DNA of 6,928 bases from Deltaproteobacteria bacterium (GTDB taxonomy: Bacteria; Desulfobacterota; GWC2-55-46; S146-73). The DNA lies in contig WGFF01000081.1 in the NCBI GenBank assembly GCA_015492355.1, forward strand, positions 1-6,928, given 5' to 3'. Position 1 is the first letter of the stretch. Each line of letters starts with the position of its first letter. A program made the translations under genes and the position numbers. The notes under the pieces are model-generated. The model saw only the letters and a program-made list of their open reading frames with translations, was not told where the DNA came from and made no database searches. This document shows, piece by piece, positions 1 to 6,393 of the stretch.

Positions 1-62
<62 letters not shown>

Positions 63-72
63 GTAGTCTAAA

Positions 73-101
73 AATATACCAATATTATCTTCCCTTGTCA
101 A
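73..101 (-). promoter_or_regulatory. Sigma-70 promoter of the tRNA-fMet gene
   Basis: On the minus strand a perfect -35 box TTGACA (complement of 96-101) is followed after exactly 17 bases by TATATT (complement of 73-78), which differs from the -10 consensus by one base. The predicted start is about 66, only a few bases upstream of the mature tRNA 5' end at 62, giving a very short leader for RNase P. This is the layout expected of a strongly expressed stable RNA gene. Confidence 0.85.
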
Positions 102-123
102 CCCCTTTCACACCCTTCTCAAA

Positions 124-152
124 TTGACAATCTATAGAAGTTCTGATACCCT
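124..152 (+). promoter_or_regulatory. Possible rightward sigma-70 promoter for the GGDEF-EAL gene
   Basis: A perfect TTGACA at 124-129 is followed after 17 bases by TACCCT at 147-152, which keeps the three most important -10 positions (T1, A2, T6) but not the middle. Its -35 lies back to back with the -35 of the tRNA promoter, 22 bp apart, so the two would form a divergent pair. It would give a leader of about 200 nt ahead of the ATG at 367. The weak -10 is why confidence is low. Confidence 0.35.
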
Positions 153-226
153 TATAAGGTAACGGGGTTGAACGAAAATCTGGAACACTCCTATAACAAG
201 GGTTCCTGTTTCACAACTCTTTAGCC

Positions 227-256
227 TTTGCAAGGTATCGTTAGATATCTTGCAGA
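227..256. repeat. Long inverted repeat upstream of the GGDEF-EAL gene
   Basis: Positions 227-239 pair with 244-256 around the four-base loop GTTA. The core is 10 bp (GCAAGGTATC against GATATCTTGC, one G-T wobble), with three further outer pairs of which one is T-G. No T-run follows directly on either strand, so it is not a standard terminator. It could be an operator or a hairpin in the leader RNA. A second GATATCT copy lies at 310-316 and TCATCC occurs at 279, 301 and 329. No open reading frame of note and no c-di-GMP riboswitch core were found elsewhere in 63-366. Confidence 0.6.
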
Positions 257-366
257 AGAGGAAGTTTTTAAAAGGTTATCATCCTGCACTCCTTGGACAT
301 TCATCCCTTGATATCTCTCCTTTGAGTTTCATCCTGAGTGGTATGTAAAGTTAAAGAGGTGAGGAT

Positions 367-3201
367 ATGAAACCTTATGTCATATTTACCAGAATCCTCG
401 CCATCATAGCCATAGTTGAGTTCAGTGTAATGGTACTCCTTTCGTATCTCGATCTGACAGAGGGAGTGTTTGAGTTTATGGTGGATGCGGTTCTGCTCGC
501 CTTCATAAGTGCACCCTTTCTCTATATCTGGGTCATACGTACAGTGGCTAAGAATCTTAAGGCAGAAGCCCAGAGGGAAAAGGTACTGCTTGAGGCGTAT
601 GCAGAGAATATAGTAAAGAGTGTGCCATCTGGTCTTGTGGTGCTTTCAAAGGACCTTCGCATCCTTTCAACCAATCCAGCCTTCAACAGGATGTTCAACC
701 TCAAGGAAGAGGACCTCACATTCAAGGTCATATTCGATGTCCTCCCCCTGGAGAGGCTCAAAGAGGCTGTAAAGGGTATACTCTCTGGAGACAAACCGTT
801 TCGTAACATGATCTTTGAGCTGGACGAGGAGAAGAGAAAGAGGTTCCTGGAGATAAGCGCAAGGGAGATACATTCAACCGACAAGGAGGATAAGGTACTC
901 CTCATCATCAACGATGTGACAGAGCACAGGGAGGCTGTTGAAAAGATACACAGGGGTTTTCAGCTCCAGACCATACTCAACAAGCTCCTCCGCATCTCCC
1001 TTGAGGATATCTCCCTCGACAATATGCTCGAAAGGATCATAGAGGAGATAGTATCCCTTCCGTGGCTCTCCATAGAATCAAAGGGTGGGATATGGCTTGT
1101 GGAGGACGAACCAGATGTACTCGTTCTCAGAGCCCAAAGGGGGCTTCCACTTTCGCTTCAGAAGGCATGTCACCACATACCCTTTGGTAAATGTCTCTGC
1201 GGTATGTGTGCCAAGGAGAAGACTCTCAAGTTTACCAGCCATATAGATGAAAGGCACGAGAGGTCTTACGAGGACATGACCCCCCATGGACACTACTGTG
1301 TACCCATAAAATATTCAGACAGGGTATTCGGCATCATTAACCTATATGTAAAGGACGGACACCGATTCGATGCGACCGAGGCAGAGTTCATATCATCCAT
1401 TGCTGACATACTGGCAGGGATAATAAGGCGCAAGAAGGCGGAGGAGGCACTCCAGGCAAGCGAGGCAAAATTTCACAAGATAAGCTCCTCTGCTCAGGAT
1501 GCCATAATAATGATGGATAGCGAAGGAAAGATATCTTACTGGAATCCAGCCTCTGAAAGGATGTTCGGCTATACGAGCGAGGAGGCTGTGGGAAAGGAAC
1601 TGCATCAACTCATAGTACCACCAGTGCACCTGAAGGGTTTTAAGGCTGGCTTTGAGAAATTCAAAAACACAGGACATGGTGCTGTACTCGGTAAAACACT
1701 CGAACTCTCAGCAGTAAGAAAGGATGGTACCGTATTCCCTGTGGAGGTATCCATCTCTGCGGAAAAACTCGACGGTAAATGGAACTCCATAGGTATAGTA
1801 AGGGATATAACGGAACGGAAGAGGTCAGAGGAAATGATAGTACACATGGCATACCATGACCATCTCACAGGACTACCCAACAGGTTACTTCTCATAGATC
1901 GTCTCAACCAGGTGGTGGCAAGGGGAAGGAGAAAGAAGTTCTACGCAGCGATACTCTTTCTCGATCTCGACAGGTTCAAGGTCATAAACGACACCCTTGG
2001 TCATCCAGTGGGGGACAAGCTCCTCAAGGCTGTGGCAGAGAGGCTCAAGAACTGCCTGCGTGAGGGTGATACGGTTGCACGTCTCGGTGGAGACGAATTC
2101 ACCGTACTCCTCCAGGAGATAAACAGACCACAGGATGTTACAAAGGTGGTGGAAAAGATCTTTTCAGCCTTTGAGACCCCCTTTGTCATAGATGGACATG
2201 AGCTTTTCATCACCACAAGCATAGGTATAAGCATCTTTCCAAACGACGGAGAGGATACAGACACACTCCTTAAGAACGCAGATATTGCCATGTACAGGGC
2301 AAAGGACGAGGGAAGGAACAACTACCAGCTCTACACACCAAGCATGAACGCCTCTGCAGGCGAAAGACTCAAGCTCGAGAACAGGCTCCGCAAGGCTATA
2401 GAGAAGAACGAATTTTTCCTCCTCTTCCAGCCACAGGTGGATGTGAAAACAGGCGAAATAATAGGCATAGAGGCACTCCTCAGGTGGAAGGAATCAGGCG
2501 AACGGCTCATCTCTCCAAAGGAGTTCATCCCCCTTGCAGAGGACACTGGCTTGATAGTGCCCATTGGAGAGTGGGTGCTAAGAAGGGCTTGCGAGCAGAA
2601 CAGAATCTGGCAGGAAAAGGGGCTCAAGCCTGTTAAGATAGCGGTAAACATATCCATGAGGCAGTTCAAACAGAGGGATTTTGTAGATACACTCTCAAGG
2701 ATACTCAAGGACACAAAGCTCTCTGCTGGATATCTGGAACTCGAGTTTACAGAGAGCATTATCATGGACAACGCAGAATCTACCATAGAGACCATGCAGG
2801 CACTCAAGGCAATGGGCATAAGGCTCGCCATAGATGACTTTGGTACAGGGTACTCCTCACTCGAATACCTCAGACGCATACCCATAGATATACTCAAGAT
2901 AGCCCAGGCATTCGTAAGGAACATAACCGTGAATCAGGACGATGCAACAATAGTCATAGCAATAATAAGGATGGCTCATAGCCTGAAACTGGAGGTCATA
3001 GCAGAGGGTGTAGAGACAGAGGAACAGCTTAAGTTTTTAAGAAACCTCCAGTGCGATAAGATACAGGGCTTCATCATATCCAGACCCATCCCTCCGGAGG
3101 AGATGGAGGAGTTCCTCAAGAAGGAAAAGGTCTTCATAAAGACAGTCTCTGGTGAAGAGGTGGCAAAGGGTTACCAGAAGAATCAAAATCTGTATATATA
3201 G
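367..3201 (+). CDS. Membrane-anchored PAS-GAF-PAS-GGDEF-EAL c-di-GMP synthase/phosphodiesterase
   Basis: This 944-residue protein makes and breaks down the second messenger cyclic di-GMP. The ATG is preceded by an AGAGGTGAGG ribosome binding site. Two membrane helices (about 5-27 and 38-59) are joined by only about 10 residues, so there is no real periplasmic sensor. Then follow PAS1 (about 76-188), GAF (about 205-352), PAS2 (about 364-485), GGDEF (about 493-657) and EAL (about 668-916). The cyclase site is intact (GGDEF, 574-578), and an inhibitory I-site RxxD (R565-D568) lies five residues before it, as expected. The EAL domain keeps E702, N761, E793, D823, D824, K844, E880, E883 and Q900, aligned with the RocR catalytic set, but the Asp of the KxD motif is Ala846. 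It is probably bifunctional, with activity set by ligands of the cytoplasmic PAS/GAF domains. It has no obvious operon partner. Confidence 0.95.
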   Translation: MKPYVIFTRILAIIAIVEFSVMVLLSYLDLTEGVFEFMVDAVLLAFISAPFLYIWVIRTVAKNLKAEAQREKVLLEAYAENIVKSVPSGLVVLSKDLRILSTNPAFNRMFNLKEEDLTFKVIFDVLPLERLKEAVKGILSGDKPFRNMIFELDEEKRKRFLEISAREIHSTDKEDKVLLIINDVTEHREAVEKIHRGFQLQTILNKLLRISLEDISLDNMLERIIEEIVSLPWLSIESKGGIWLVEDEPDVLVLRAQRGLPLSLQKACHHIPFGKCLCGMCAKEKTLKFTSHIDERHERSYEDMTPHGHYCVPIKYSDRVFGIINLYVKDGHRFDATEAEFISSIADILAGIIRRKKAEEALQASEAKFHKISSSAQDAIIMMDSEGKISYWNPASERMFGYTSEEAVGKELHQLIVPPVHLKGFKAGFEKFKNTGHGAVLGKTLELSAVRKDGTVFPVEVSISAEKLDGKWNSIGIVRDITERKRSEEMIVHMAYHDHLTGLPNRLLLIDRLNQVVARGRRKKFYAAILFLDLDRFKVINDTLGHPVGDKLLKAVAERLKNCLREGDTVARLGGDEFTVLLQEINRPQDVTKVVEKIFSAFETPFVIDGHELFITTSIGISIFPNDGEDTDTLLKNADIAMYRAKDEGRNNYQLYTPSMNASAGERLKLENRLRKAIEKNEFFLLFQPQVDVKTGEIIGIEALLRWKESGERLISPKEFIPLAEDTGLIVPIGEWVLRRACEQNRIWQEKGLKPVKIAVNISMRQFKQRDFVDTLSRILKDTKLSAGYLELEFTESIIMDNAESTIETMQALKAMGIRLAIDDFGTGYSSLEYLRRIPIDILKIAQAFVRNITVNQDDATIVIAIIRMAHSLKLEVIAEGVETEEQLKFLRNLQCDKIQGFIISRPIPPEEMEEFLKKEKVFIKTVSGEEVAKGYQKNQNLYI

Positions 3202-3409
3202 TTCCTGCCTCCAGGTGACAGGATAAAACCTCTCCCTTGATAAGTGCTTCTGCAGGATGGGTACACTTAAGATATATTCCATTCTCAGAGATGATGATTT
3301 GGGTATGAGGGCCTACATCATCCAGCATGGCAAGGCTCAAAGGTCTGTAAGCCCTGCTTTCTTTACTTCTTTGTGGTGAAAAGGGGACAGGGATATTATT
3401 GAAATTCAC
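3134..3409 (-). CDS. Doubtful small ORF downstream of the uridine phosphorylase gene
   Basis: A 91-codon frame begins at a GTG with no visible ribosome binding site; an internal ATG at 3328 would give 64 residues. It continues in the frame of the uridine phosphorylase after that gene's TAA (3473-3475), with no further stop until 3134. Its last 68 bp run antisense through the end of the GGDEF-EAL gene. The middle of the protein looks soluble and protein-like (IIISENGIYLKCTHPAEALI), with Cys and His residues, but I recognise no family. Against it, the Leu codons avoid CTC, which the certain genes favour, and no start has a good Shine-Dalgarno sequence. It could be a small gene, a decayed gene end or chance. 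If it is not a gene, 3202-3472 holds only the weak terminator candidate listed separately. Confidence 0.25.
   Translation of the reverse strand: MNFNNIPVPFSPQRSKESRAYRPLSLAMLDDVGPHTQIIISENGIYLKCTHPAEALIKGEVLSCHLEAGTIYTDFDSSGNPLPPLHQRLSL
3330..3364 (+). terminator. Weak candidate terminator downstream of the GGDEF-EAL gene
   Basis: GCA-a-GGCT (3330-3337) can pair with AGCC-c-TGC (3350-3357), a stem of seven pairs with one A/C mismatch and a 12-base loop. It is followed at once by a T-rich tract (TTTCTTTACTTCTTT from 3358). It lies about 130 bp past the stop codon. The stem is short and interrupted, so this is only a candidate. Confidence 0.3.
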
Positions 3410-3472
3410 ATATGACTGTATGGTGTGTATCGAAAGAAAAGCGGATGGTCTGTTGAATGGATGTCGTGGATC

Positions 3473-4243
3473 TTATGAAATGAGTTCCTCCACAGCCCTT
3501 ATAGCCACCTCCACTGCATTCTCCACTCCCCTTTTGAGGTCTCGCTTGGATATCCTTCTACCCTCCCTGTTTATGACCCCGGTGACACATCCCCCCTTGA
3601 GCCCCATAGATGCGGTAAGTGTAAGAACCGTGGACGATTCCATCTCGTAGTTCAGTACATGGAGGTTCTTCCATTCATCTGTCATGTCCTGGAATCTCTT
3701 TATTATGTATCTCCTAAATCCCTTTCTCCCCTCACCGTGGTAGAAGGTATCAGAGGATGCGGTTATGCCTGTATGGTATCTTATCCCTAACCTCTGTGAT
3801 GCCCTTACAAGGGCGTTTACAATATCTATGTGCGAGACCGCTGGGAATTCTATGGGTGCATAGTGTGTGGATGCACCATCGAGCCTTACAGAAGCGGTTG
3901 TAATGATGACATCACCTATCTCTATGTAGTCCTGTATCGCCCCTGTTGTTCCAACCCTGAGGAATGTGGTAACACCCAGCTGAGCCAGCTCATCTATGGC
4001 TATGGATGCGGAGGGACCACCTATACCAGTAGATGTTACAAGTACCTTTGTCCCCTTAATCTCTGCGATATAGGTACAGTACTCCCTCTTCCAGGCAAGC
4101 CTCCTGCAGTAGGTGTGGTAGGTGTTTTTTATCCTCTCCCCTATTATCCCGGACCTGAAAGGGTCTCCTGGAAGAAGGGCGATCCTTGCACCCTGGATGG
4201 CTCTTCTATTGAGGTCGAGGTGATAGACCGTATCTGTGGACAT
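3473..4243 (-). CDS. udp: Uridine phosphorylase (NP-1 family nucleoside phosphorylase)
   Basis: This enzyme would split uridine with phosphate into uracil and ribose-1-phosphate (pyrimidine salvage, cytoplasm). The 256 residues match E. coli Udp (253 as I recall it) end to end, including the GIGGPS block, FLRVGTTGAIQ and TTASVRLDGAS. Phosphate and ribose residues are in place: H8, G26, R30, R53, R96, T99, E200, M201, E202. In the uracil pocket F167 and R173 are kept, but the position of E. coli Gln166 is Glu171. The loop after GVI is one residue shorter than in E. coli (GVINR against GVIVNR). The ATG at 4243 lies 3 bp after the stop of the TusA-like gene, with no Shine-Dalgarno of its own, so translation is probably coupled. 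Family assignment is firm; strict uridine specificity is less certain because of the Glu. Confidence 0.93.
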   Translation of the reverse strand: MSTDTVYHLDLNRRAIQGARIALLPGDPFRSGIIGERIKNTYHTYCRRLAWKREYCTYIAEIKGTKVLVTSTGIGGPSASIAIDELAQLGVTTFLRVGTTGAIQDYIEIGDVIITTASVRLDGASTHYAPIEFPAVSHIDIVNALVRASQRLGIRYHTGITASSDTFYHGEGRKGFRRYIIKRFQDMTDEWKNLHVLNYEMESSTVLTLTASMGLKGGCVTGVINREGRRISKRDLKRGVENAVEVAIRAVEELIS

Positions 4244-4246
4244 GAT

Positions 4247-4486
4247 TCAGGGTTTTTCGAGGTATATCCTTATGGCGTCCCTGTCCTCCTCTATGGCAAC
4301 GACCCTGTTGCCAGTAGACTCAGCCCAGGCAGGGAGGTCCCTTTTGGAGACAGGATCATCTGTAATAACCTCAAGTATCTCCCCTGATTCCATCCCCTCA
4401 AGCACAAGGGCGGTCTTCACAGATGGCATGGGGCACATAAGCCCCCTTGCATCAAGGGTTCTGTGTGGAATGCTATCTCTATTCAT
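4247..4486 (-). CDS. TusA/SirA/YedF-family sulfur-carrier-like protein
   Basis: The 79-residue protein has the family hallmark LDARGLMCPMP, with Cys18 in the CPxP motif at the start of helix 1. The later GEILEVITDDP and KRDLPAWAE segments match the second half of the fold. In TusA the CPxP cysteine carries a persulfide for tRNA 2-thiouridine synthesis; other members serve sulfur oxidation, molybdenum-cofactor or selenium pathways, and many are uncharacterised. The ATG at 4486 fits the usual size of about 80 residues. A GTG at 4549 with GAGGTG just before it would add 21 residues unlike the family, so I reject it, although the ATG has no clear Shine-Dalgarno. It is the first gene of a pair with the uridine phosphorylase gene (3-bp gap). 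Sequence alone does not separate TusA from YedF-like roles, so no symbol is given. Confidence 0.9.
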   Translation of the reverse strand: MNRDSIPHRTLDARGLMCPMPSVKTALVLEGMESGEILEVITDDPVSKRDLPAWAESTGNRVVAIEEDRDAIRIYLEKP

Positions 4487-4549
4487 GACACATATTTTAT
4501 AGAACCCCGCATAATTATTCAAGGATGAAAGACAAAAACCCCTTGCCAC

Positions 4550-4578
4550 TTGACACCTCAGTGATTATACAGTAGTTT
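4550..4578 (+). promoter_or_regulatory. Possible promoter of the FxsA-family gene
   Basis: TTGACA at 4550-4555 is followed after 17 bases by TAGTTT at 4573-4578, which keeps T1, A2 and T6 of the -10 consensus. The start would be near 4585, giving a leader of about 77 nt. It overlaps the candidate -10 of the divergent TusA-like gene, so the two promoters could compete. Confidence 0.4.
4564..4569 (-). promoter_or_regulatory. Possible -10 box for the TusA-like/udp operon
   Basis: The complement of 4564-4569 is a perfect TATAAT, about 78 bp upstream of the chosen ATG and oriented towards it. No TTGACA-like -35 sits 16-18 bp further upstream, and the TG of an extended -10 is off by one base. Transcription would start near 4557. 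Confidence 0.35.
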
Positions 4579-4588
4579 CAATAGTGTA

Positions 4589-4620
4589 GAGGGCTTTCAG
4601 CAGGGCAATCCACTGCCCTC
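4589..4620 (+). repeat. Two mutually exclusive hairpins in the fxsA leader
   Basis: AGGGCA (4602-4607) can pair with TGCCCT (4614-4619) around a six-base loop. Alternatively GAGGGC (4589-4594) can pair with GCCCTC (4615-4620). Both use the same 3' arm, so only one can form at a time. They would lie at the very start of the leader if the promoter at 4550-4578 is right. No T-run follows directly, so a terminator is not supported. Confidence 0.45.
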
Positions 4621-4648
4621 ATAGAATGGCATTTTATTTCTAAGGAAA

Positions 4649-4655
4649 AAGGAGG
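4649..4655 (+). promoter_or_regulatory. Strong ribosome binding site that fixes the TTG start of fxsA
   Basis: AAGGAGG ends six bases before TTG at 4662. No ATG or GTG in frame lies nearby, so this site decides the start codon. Confidence 0.85.
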
Positions 4656-4661
4656 AACGGA

Positions 4662-5042
4662 TTGTTCTTTAAACTCTTTCTTATATTTACGCTCATTCCT
4701 GTAATTGAGCTCGCCCTCCTTATAAAGGTGGGAACTATTATAGGTACATTCAACACCGTTGTGCTCGTCATAGCGACCGCACTCATAGGTGCGTTTCTTG
4801 TGAGGATGGAGGGCTTAAACGTAATATACCGTTTTCAGAGGAATGTACTCCAGGGTGTATTCCCTGGCGAGGAGATATTCGACGGCGCACTCATACTCGT
4901 TGCTGGTGCAGTACTCATAACACCGGGGCTTATAACAGACGTACTCGGCTTCCTACTCGTCTTTCCACCCACACGGAGGGTGATAAAGAGGATAATAAGG
5001 AGATACATTGAGAGAAGATTCTTTATAATCTCTATGATGTAG
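4662..5042 (+). CDS. fxsA: FxsA-family membrane protein
   Basis: FxsA is a small inner-membrane protein whose overproduction in E. coli relieves F-plasmid exclusion of phage T7; its normal function is unknown. The 126-residue protein begins at TTG behind a perfect AAGGAGG. It has three hydrophobic segments (about 2-23, 25-46 and 74-102), the family IPVIE with a charged Glu16 in the first helix, VRMEGL at 47-52, and the diagnostic block PGLITDVLGFLLVFPPTR at 88-105. The tail after 105 is rich in Arg and Lys and is probably cytoplasmic. It is shorter than E. coli FxsA (158 as I recall it), which has a longer polar tail. Its stop overlaps the end of the convergent sat gene by 11 bp, leaving no terminator between them. 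It is divergent from the TusA-like/udp pair. Confidence 0.9.
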   Translation: MFFKLFLIFTLIPVIELALLIKVGTIIGTFNTVVLVIATALIGAFLVRMEGLNVIYRFQRNVLQGVFPGEEIFDGALILVAGAVLITPGLITDVLGFLLVFPPTRRVIKRIIRRYIERRFFIISMM

Positions 5043-6201
5043 CCTCTCCCCTCATAGCCTCTATGAGGATATCCGCTATTTCTGGTCTTGTGAACTCCAC
5101 TGGTGGTCTCTTCCCGCTCCTCAGCATCTCCCTTACCTTCGTGCCAGAGAGGGAGATATGCTCGGATGATTCGTGTGGACAGGTCTTGTACGATGCCATA
5201 CCACCGCACATCCTGCAGTAGAAGGTGTAATCGAAGAAAAGCGGTGTTATACCTATTGCCTGGGGGTCGAACTCATCGAATATGTAATGGGCATCGAAAC
5301 TGCCGTAGTAGTTTCCCACACCCGCATGGTCTCTGCCCACGATAAAGTGGGTGCACCCGTAGTTCTTCCTTATGAGTGCATGGAAGATAGCCTCCTTGGG
5401 TCCTGCATATCTCATTGCAGCGGGCAGTACCACAAGTACCACCCTGTCCGCAGGATAGTACCTTTCTATGAGTACCTCATAGCACCTCATCCTCACACTG
5501 GCAGGTATATCGTCTCCCTTTGTCTCTCCCACTATGGGATGGATCATCAGCCCATCCACTGTCTCAAGGGCACACTTCTGTATGTACTCGTGCGCCCTGT
5601 GGATGGGGTTCCTTGTCTGAAAACCTACAACCCTCCTCCAGCCCTTCTCCTTGAAAAGGGCGCGTGTTTCAGCAGGGTCGAGCCTGTATCTTTTGAACTC
5701 ACCATGTTCGGGCCTGTTTATGAGGGTTATCTTGCCACCCAGGAGTTTGTCCCCCATCTCAAAGACCTTTTTTACACCTGGATGGTTGAGGTCCGTTGTG
5801 CCGTATACCTCAATCGCCTCTTTTTCCTTGTCGTGGTTGTATATCTCCTCAAGGTGAAGTATGGCAAGGGTTCTGCCTTCACCGTCCACAAGGCAGACAT
5901 CCCTTCCCTCCTCAAGTTCCACTGCCTCTTTCTCTGTTACAGAGAGGGTTACTGGTATGGTCCATGGAAGACCATTTGAGAGTGTCATGGTATCCATGGT
6001 GGAGTGGTAATCGTTCTTGCACATGAACCCTTCAAGGGGGCTGAAGGCACCCACTGCTATGAGTTCGAGGTCAGATATCTCCCGCTCGTTGAGCTCTATC
6101 TTTTTCAGTTCCTCTGCCTTTCTTTCCAAGTCGTCTCTTGATTTGCTGTCTGCAATCCTGTTGACAAGTCTTCCACCATGGGGCTGGATGAGTCCTGTCA
6201 C
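5032..6201 (-). CDS. sat: Sulfate adenylyltransferase (ATP sulfurylase)
   Basis: Sat joins sulfate and ATP into adenosine 5'-phosphosulfate (APS) and pyrophosphate. The 389-residue protein is the single-chain type, unrelated to CysDN. It has GAFSPLEGFM at 51-60, the nucleotide-binding QTRNPIHRAHE at 195-205 (QxRNPxHxxH), MRYAGPKEA at 263-271 and GRDHAG at 289-294. A cysteine cluster follows (C329, C332, C341 with H343 or H348 nearby) as in zinc-binding bacterial Sat proteins, then the SLSGTKVREML segment near the C-terminus. No APS kinase domain is fused, since the chain ends soon after. The start is GTG at 6201, with AAGGAGGT (complement of 6211-6218) nine bases upstream. It lies downstream of cysH in the same direction and overlaps fxsA tail to tail. 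Confidence 0.97.
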   Translation of the reverse strand: MTGLIQPHGGRLVNRIADSKSRDDLERKAEELKKIELNEREISDLELIAVGAFSPLEGFMCKNDYHSTMDTMTLSNGLPWTIPVTLSVTEKEAVELEEGRDVCLVDGEGRTLAILHLEEIYNHDKEKEAIEVYGTTDLNHPGVKKVFEMGDKLLGGKITLINRPEHGEFKRYRLDPAETRALFKEKGWRRVVGFQTRNPIHRAHEYIQKCALETVDGLMIHPIVGETKGDDIPASVRMRCYEVLIERYYPADRVVLVVLPAAMRYAGPKEAIFHALIRKNYGCTHFIVGRDHAGVGNYYGSFDAHYIFDEFDPQAIGITPLFFDYTFYCRMCGGMASYKTCPHESSEHISLSGTKVREMLRSGKRPPVEFTRPEIADILIEAMRGEATS

Positions 6202-6237
6202 CTTTGCTCTACCTCCTTGAAGAATAGGATTTTACGA

Positions 6238-6283
6238 GCCCTACCACAATGCCATCCGTTCAGGGTGGGGATGGATGGCGGGC
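6238..6283 (-). repeat. Hairpin just upstream of the sat ribosome binding site
   Basis: GCCATCC (6251-6257) and GGATGGC (6273-6279) form a perfect 7-bp stem around a 15-base loop. Outer GCCC (6238-6241) and GGGC (6280-6283) can add a second stem across an asymmetric internal loop. In the mRNA it would lie about 20 nt before the sat Shine-Dalgarno, where it could affect stability or translation. No known riboswitch core was recognised. Confidence 0.5.
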
Positions 6284-6294
6284 CTGTAACACAC

Positions 6295-6331
6295 AGAGGG
6301 GATTTACCCCTTTAAACCATGCAAAGGGTTT
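6295..6331. repeat. Two small adjacent hairpins in the cysH-sat gap
   Basis: The first pairs 6295-6301 (AGAGGGG) with 6307-6313 (CCCCTTT): seven pairs with one G-T, loop ATTTA. The second pairs AAACC (6314-6318) with GGTTT (6327-6331). They directly abut one another. Neither is followed by a T-run on the minus strand. Confidence 0.4.
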
Positions 6332-6367
6332 TGGGGAATCTATCCCTCAGTACATACCTCTTGGGAT

Positions 6368-6389
6368 TTCAGGGATTAACCCCCCTGAA
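6368..6389. repeat. 7-bp inverted repeat in the cysH-sat gap
   Basis: TTCAGGG (6368-6374) and CCCTGAA (6383-6389) are exact inverted copies around an eight-base centre. It lies four bases from the hairpin at the end of cysH. It could be an RNA hairpin or a protein-binding palindrome; the sequence does not decide. Confidence 0.45.
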
Positions 6390-6393
6390 TAGA

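Noticed and set aside
63..366. c-di-GMP (GEMM) riboswitch ahead of the GGDEF-EAL gene
   Set aside because: The leader has none of the conserved GEMM core segments; only an unrelated inverted repeat is present.
2331..2924. Minus-strand ORF of 197 codons inside the GGDEF-EAL gene
   Set aside because: It is antisense to the EAL domain, Ser-rich and without any family resemblance.
3830..4387. Plus-strand ORF of 185 codons across udp and the TusA-like gene
   Set aside because: It is antisense to two genes with clear family motifs, and its Cys/Pro/Tyr-rich translation is typical of a shadow frame.
4487..4549. GTG start with a GAGGTG sequence extending the TusA-like protein by 21 residues
   Set aside because: The added residues do not resemble the family, which starts close to the ATG at 4486 and is about 80 residues long.
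5173..5979. Plus-strand ORF of 268 codons inside sat
   Set aside because: It lies wholly antisense to sat, whose full-length family match is certain; its translation shows no recognisable domain and it has no ribosome binding site of note.
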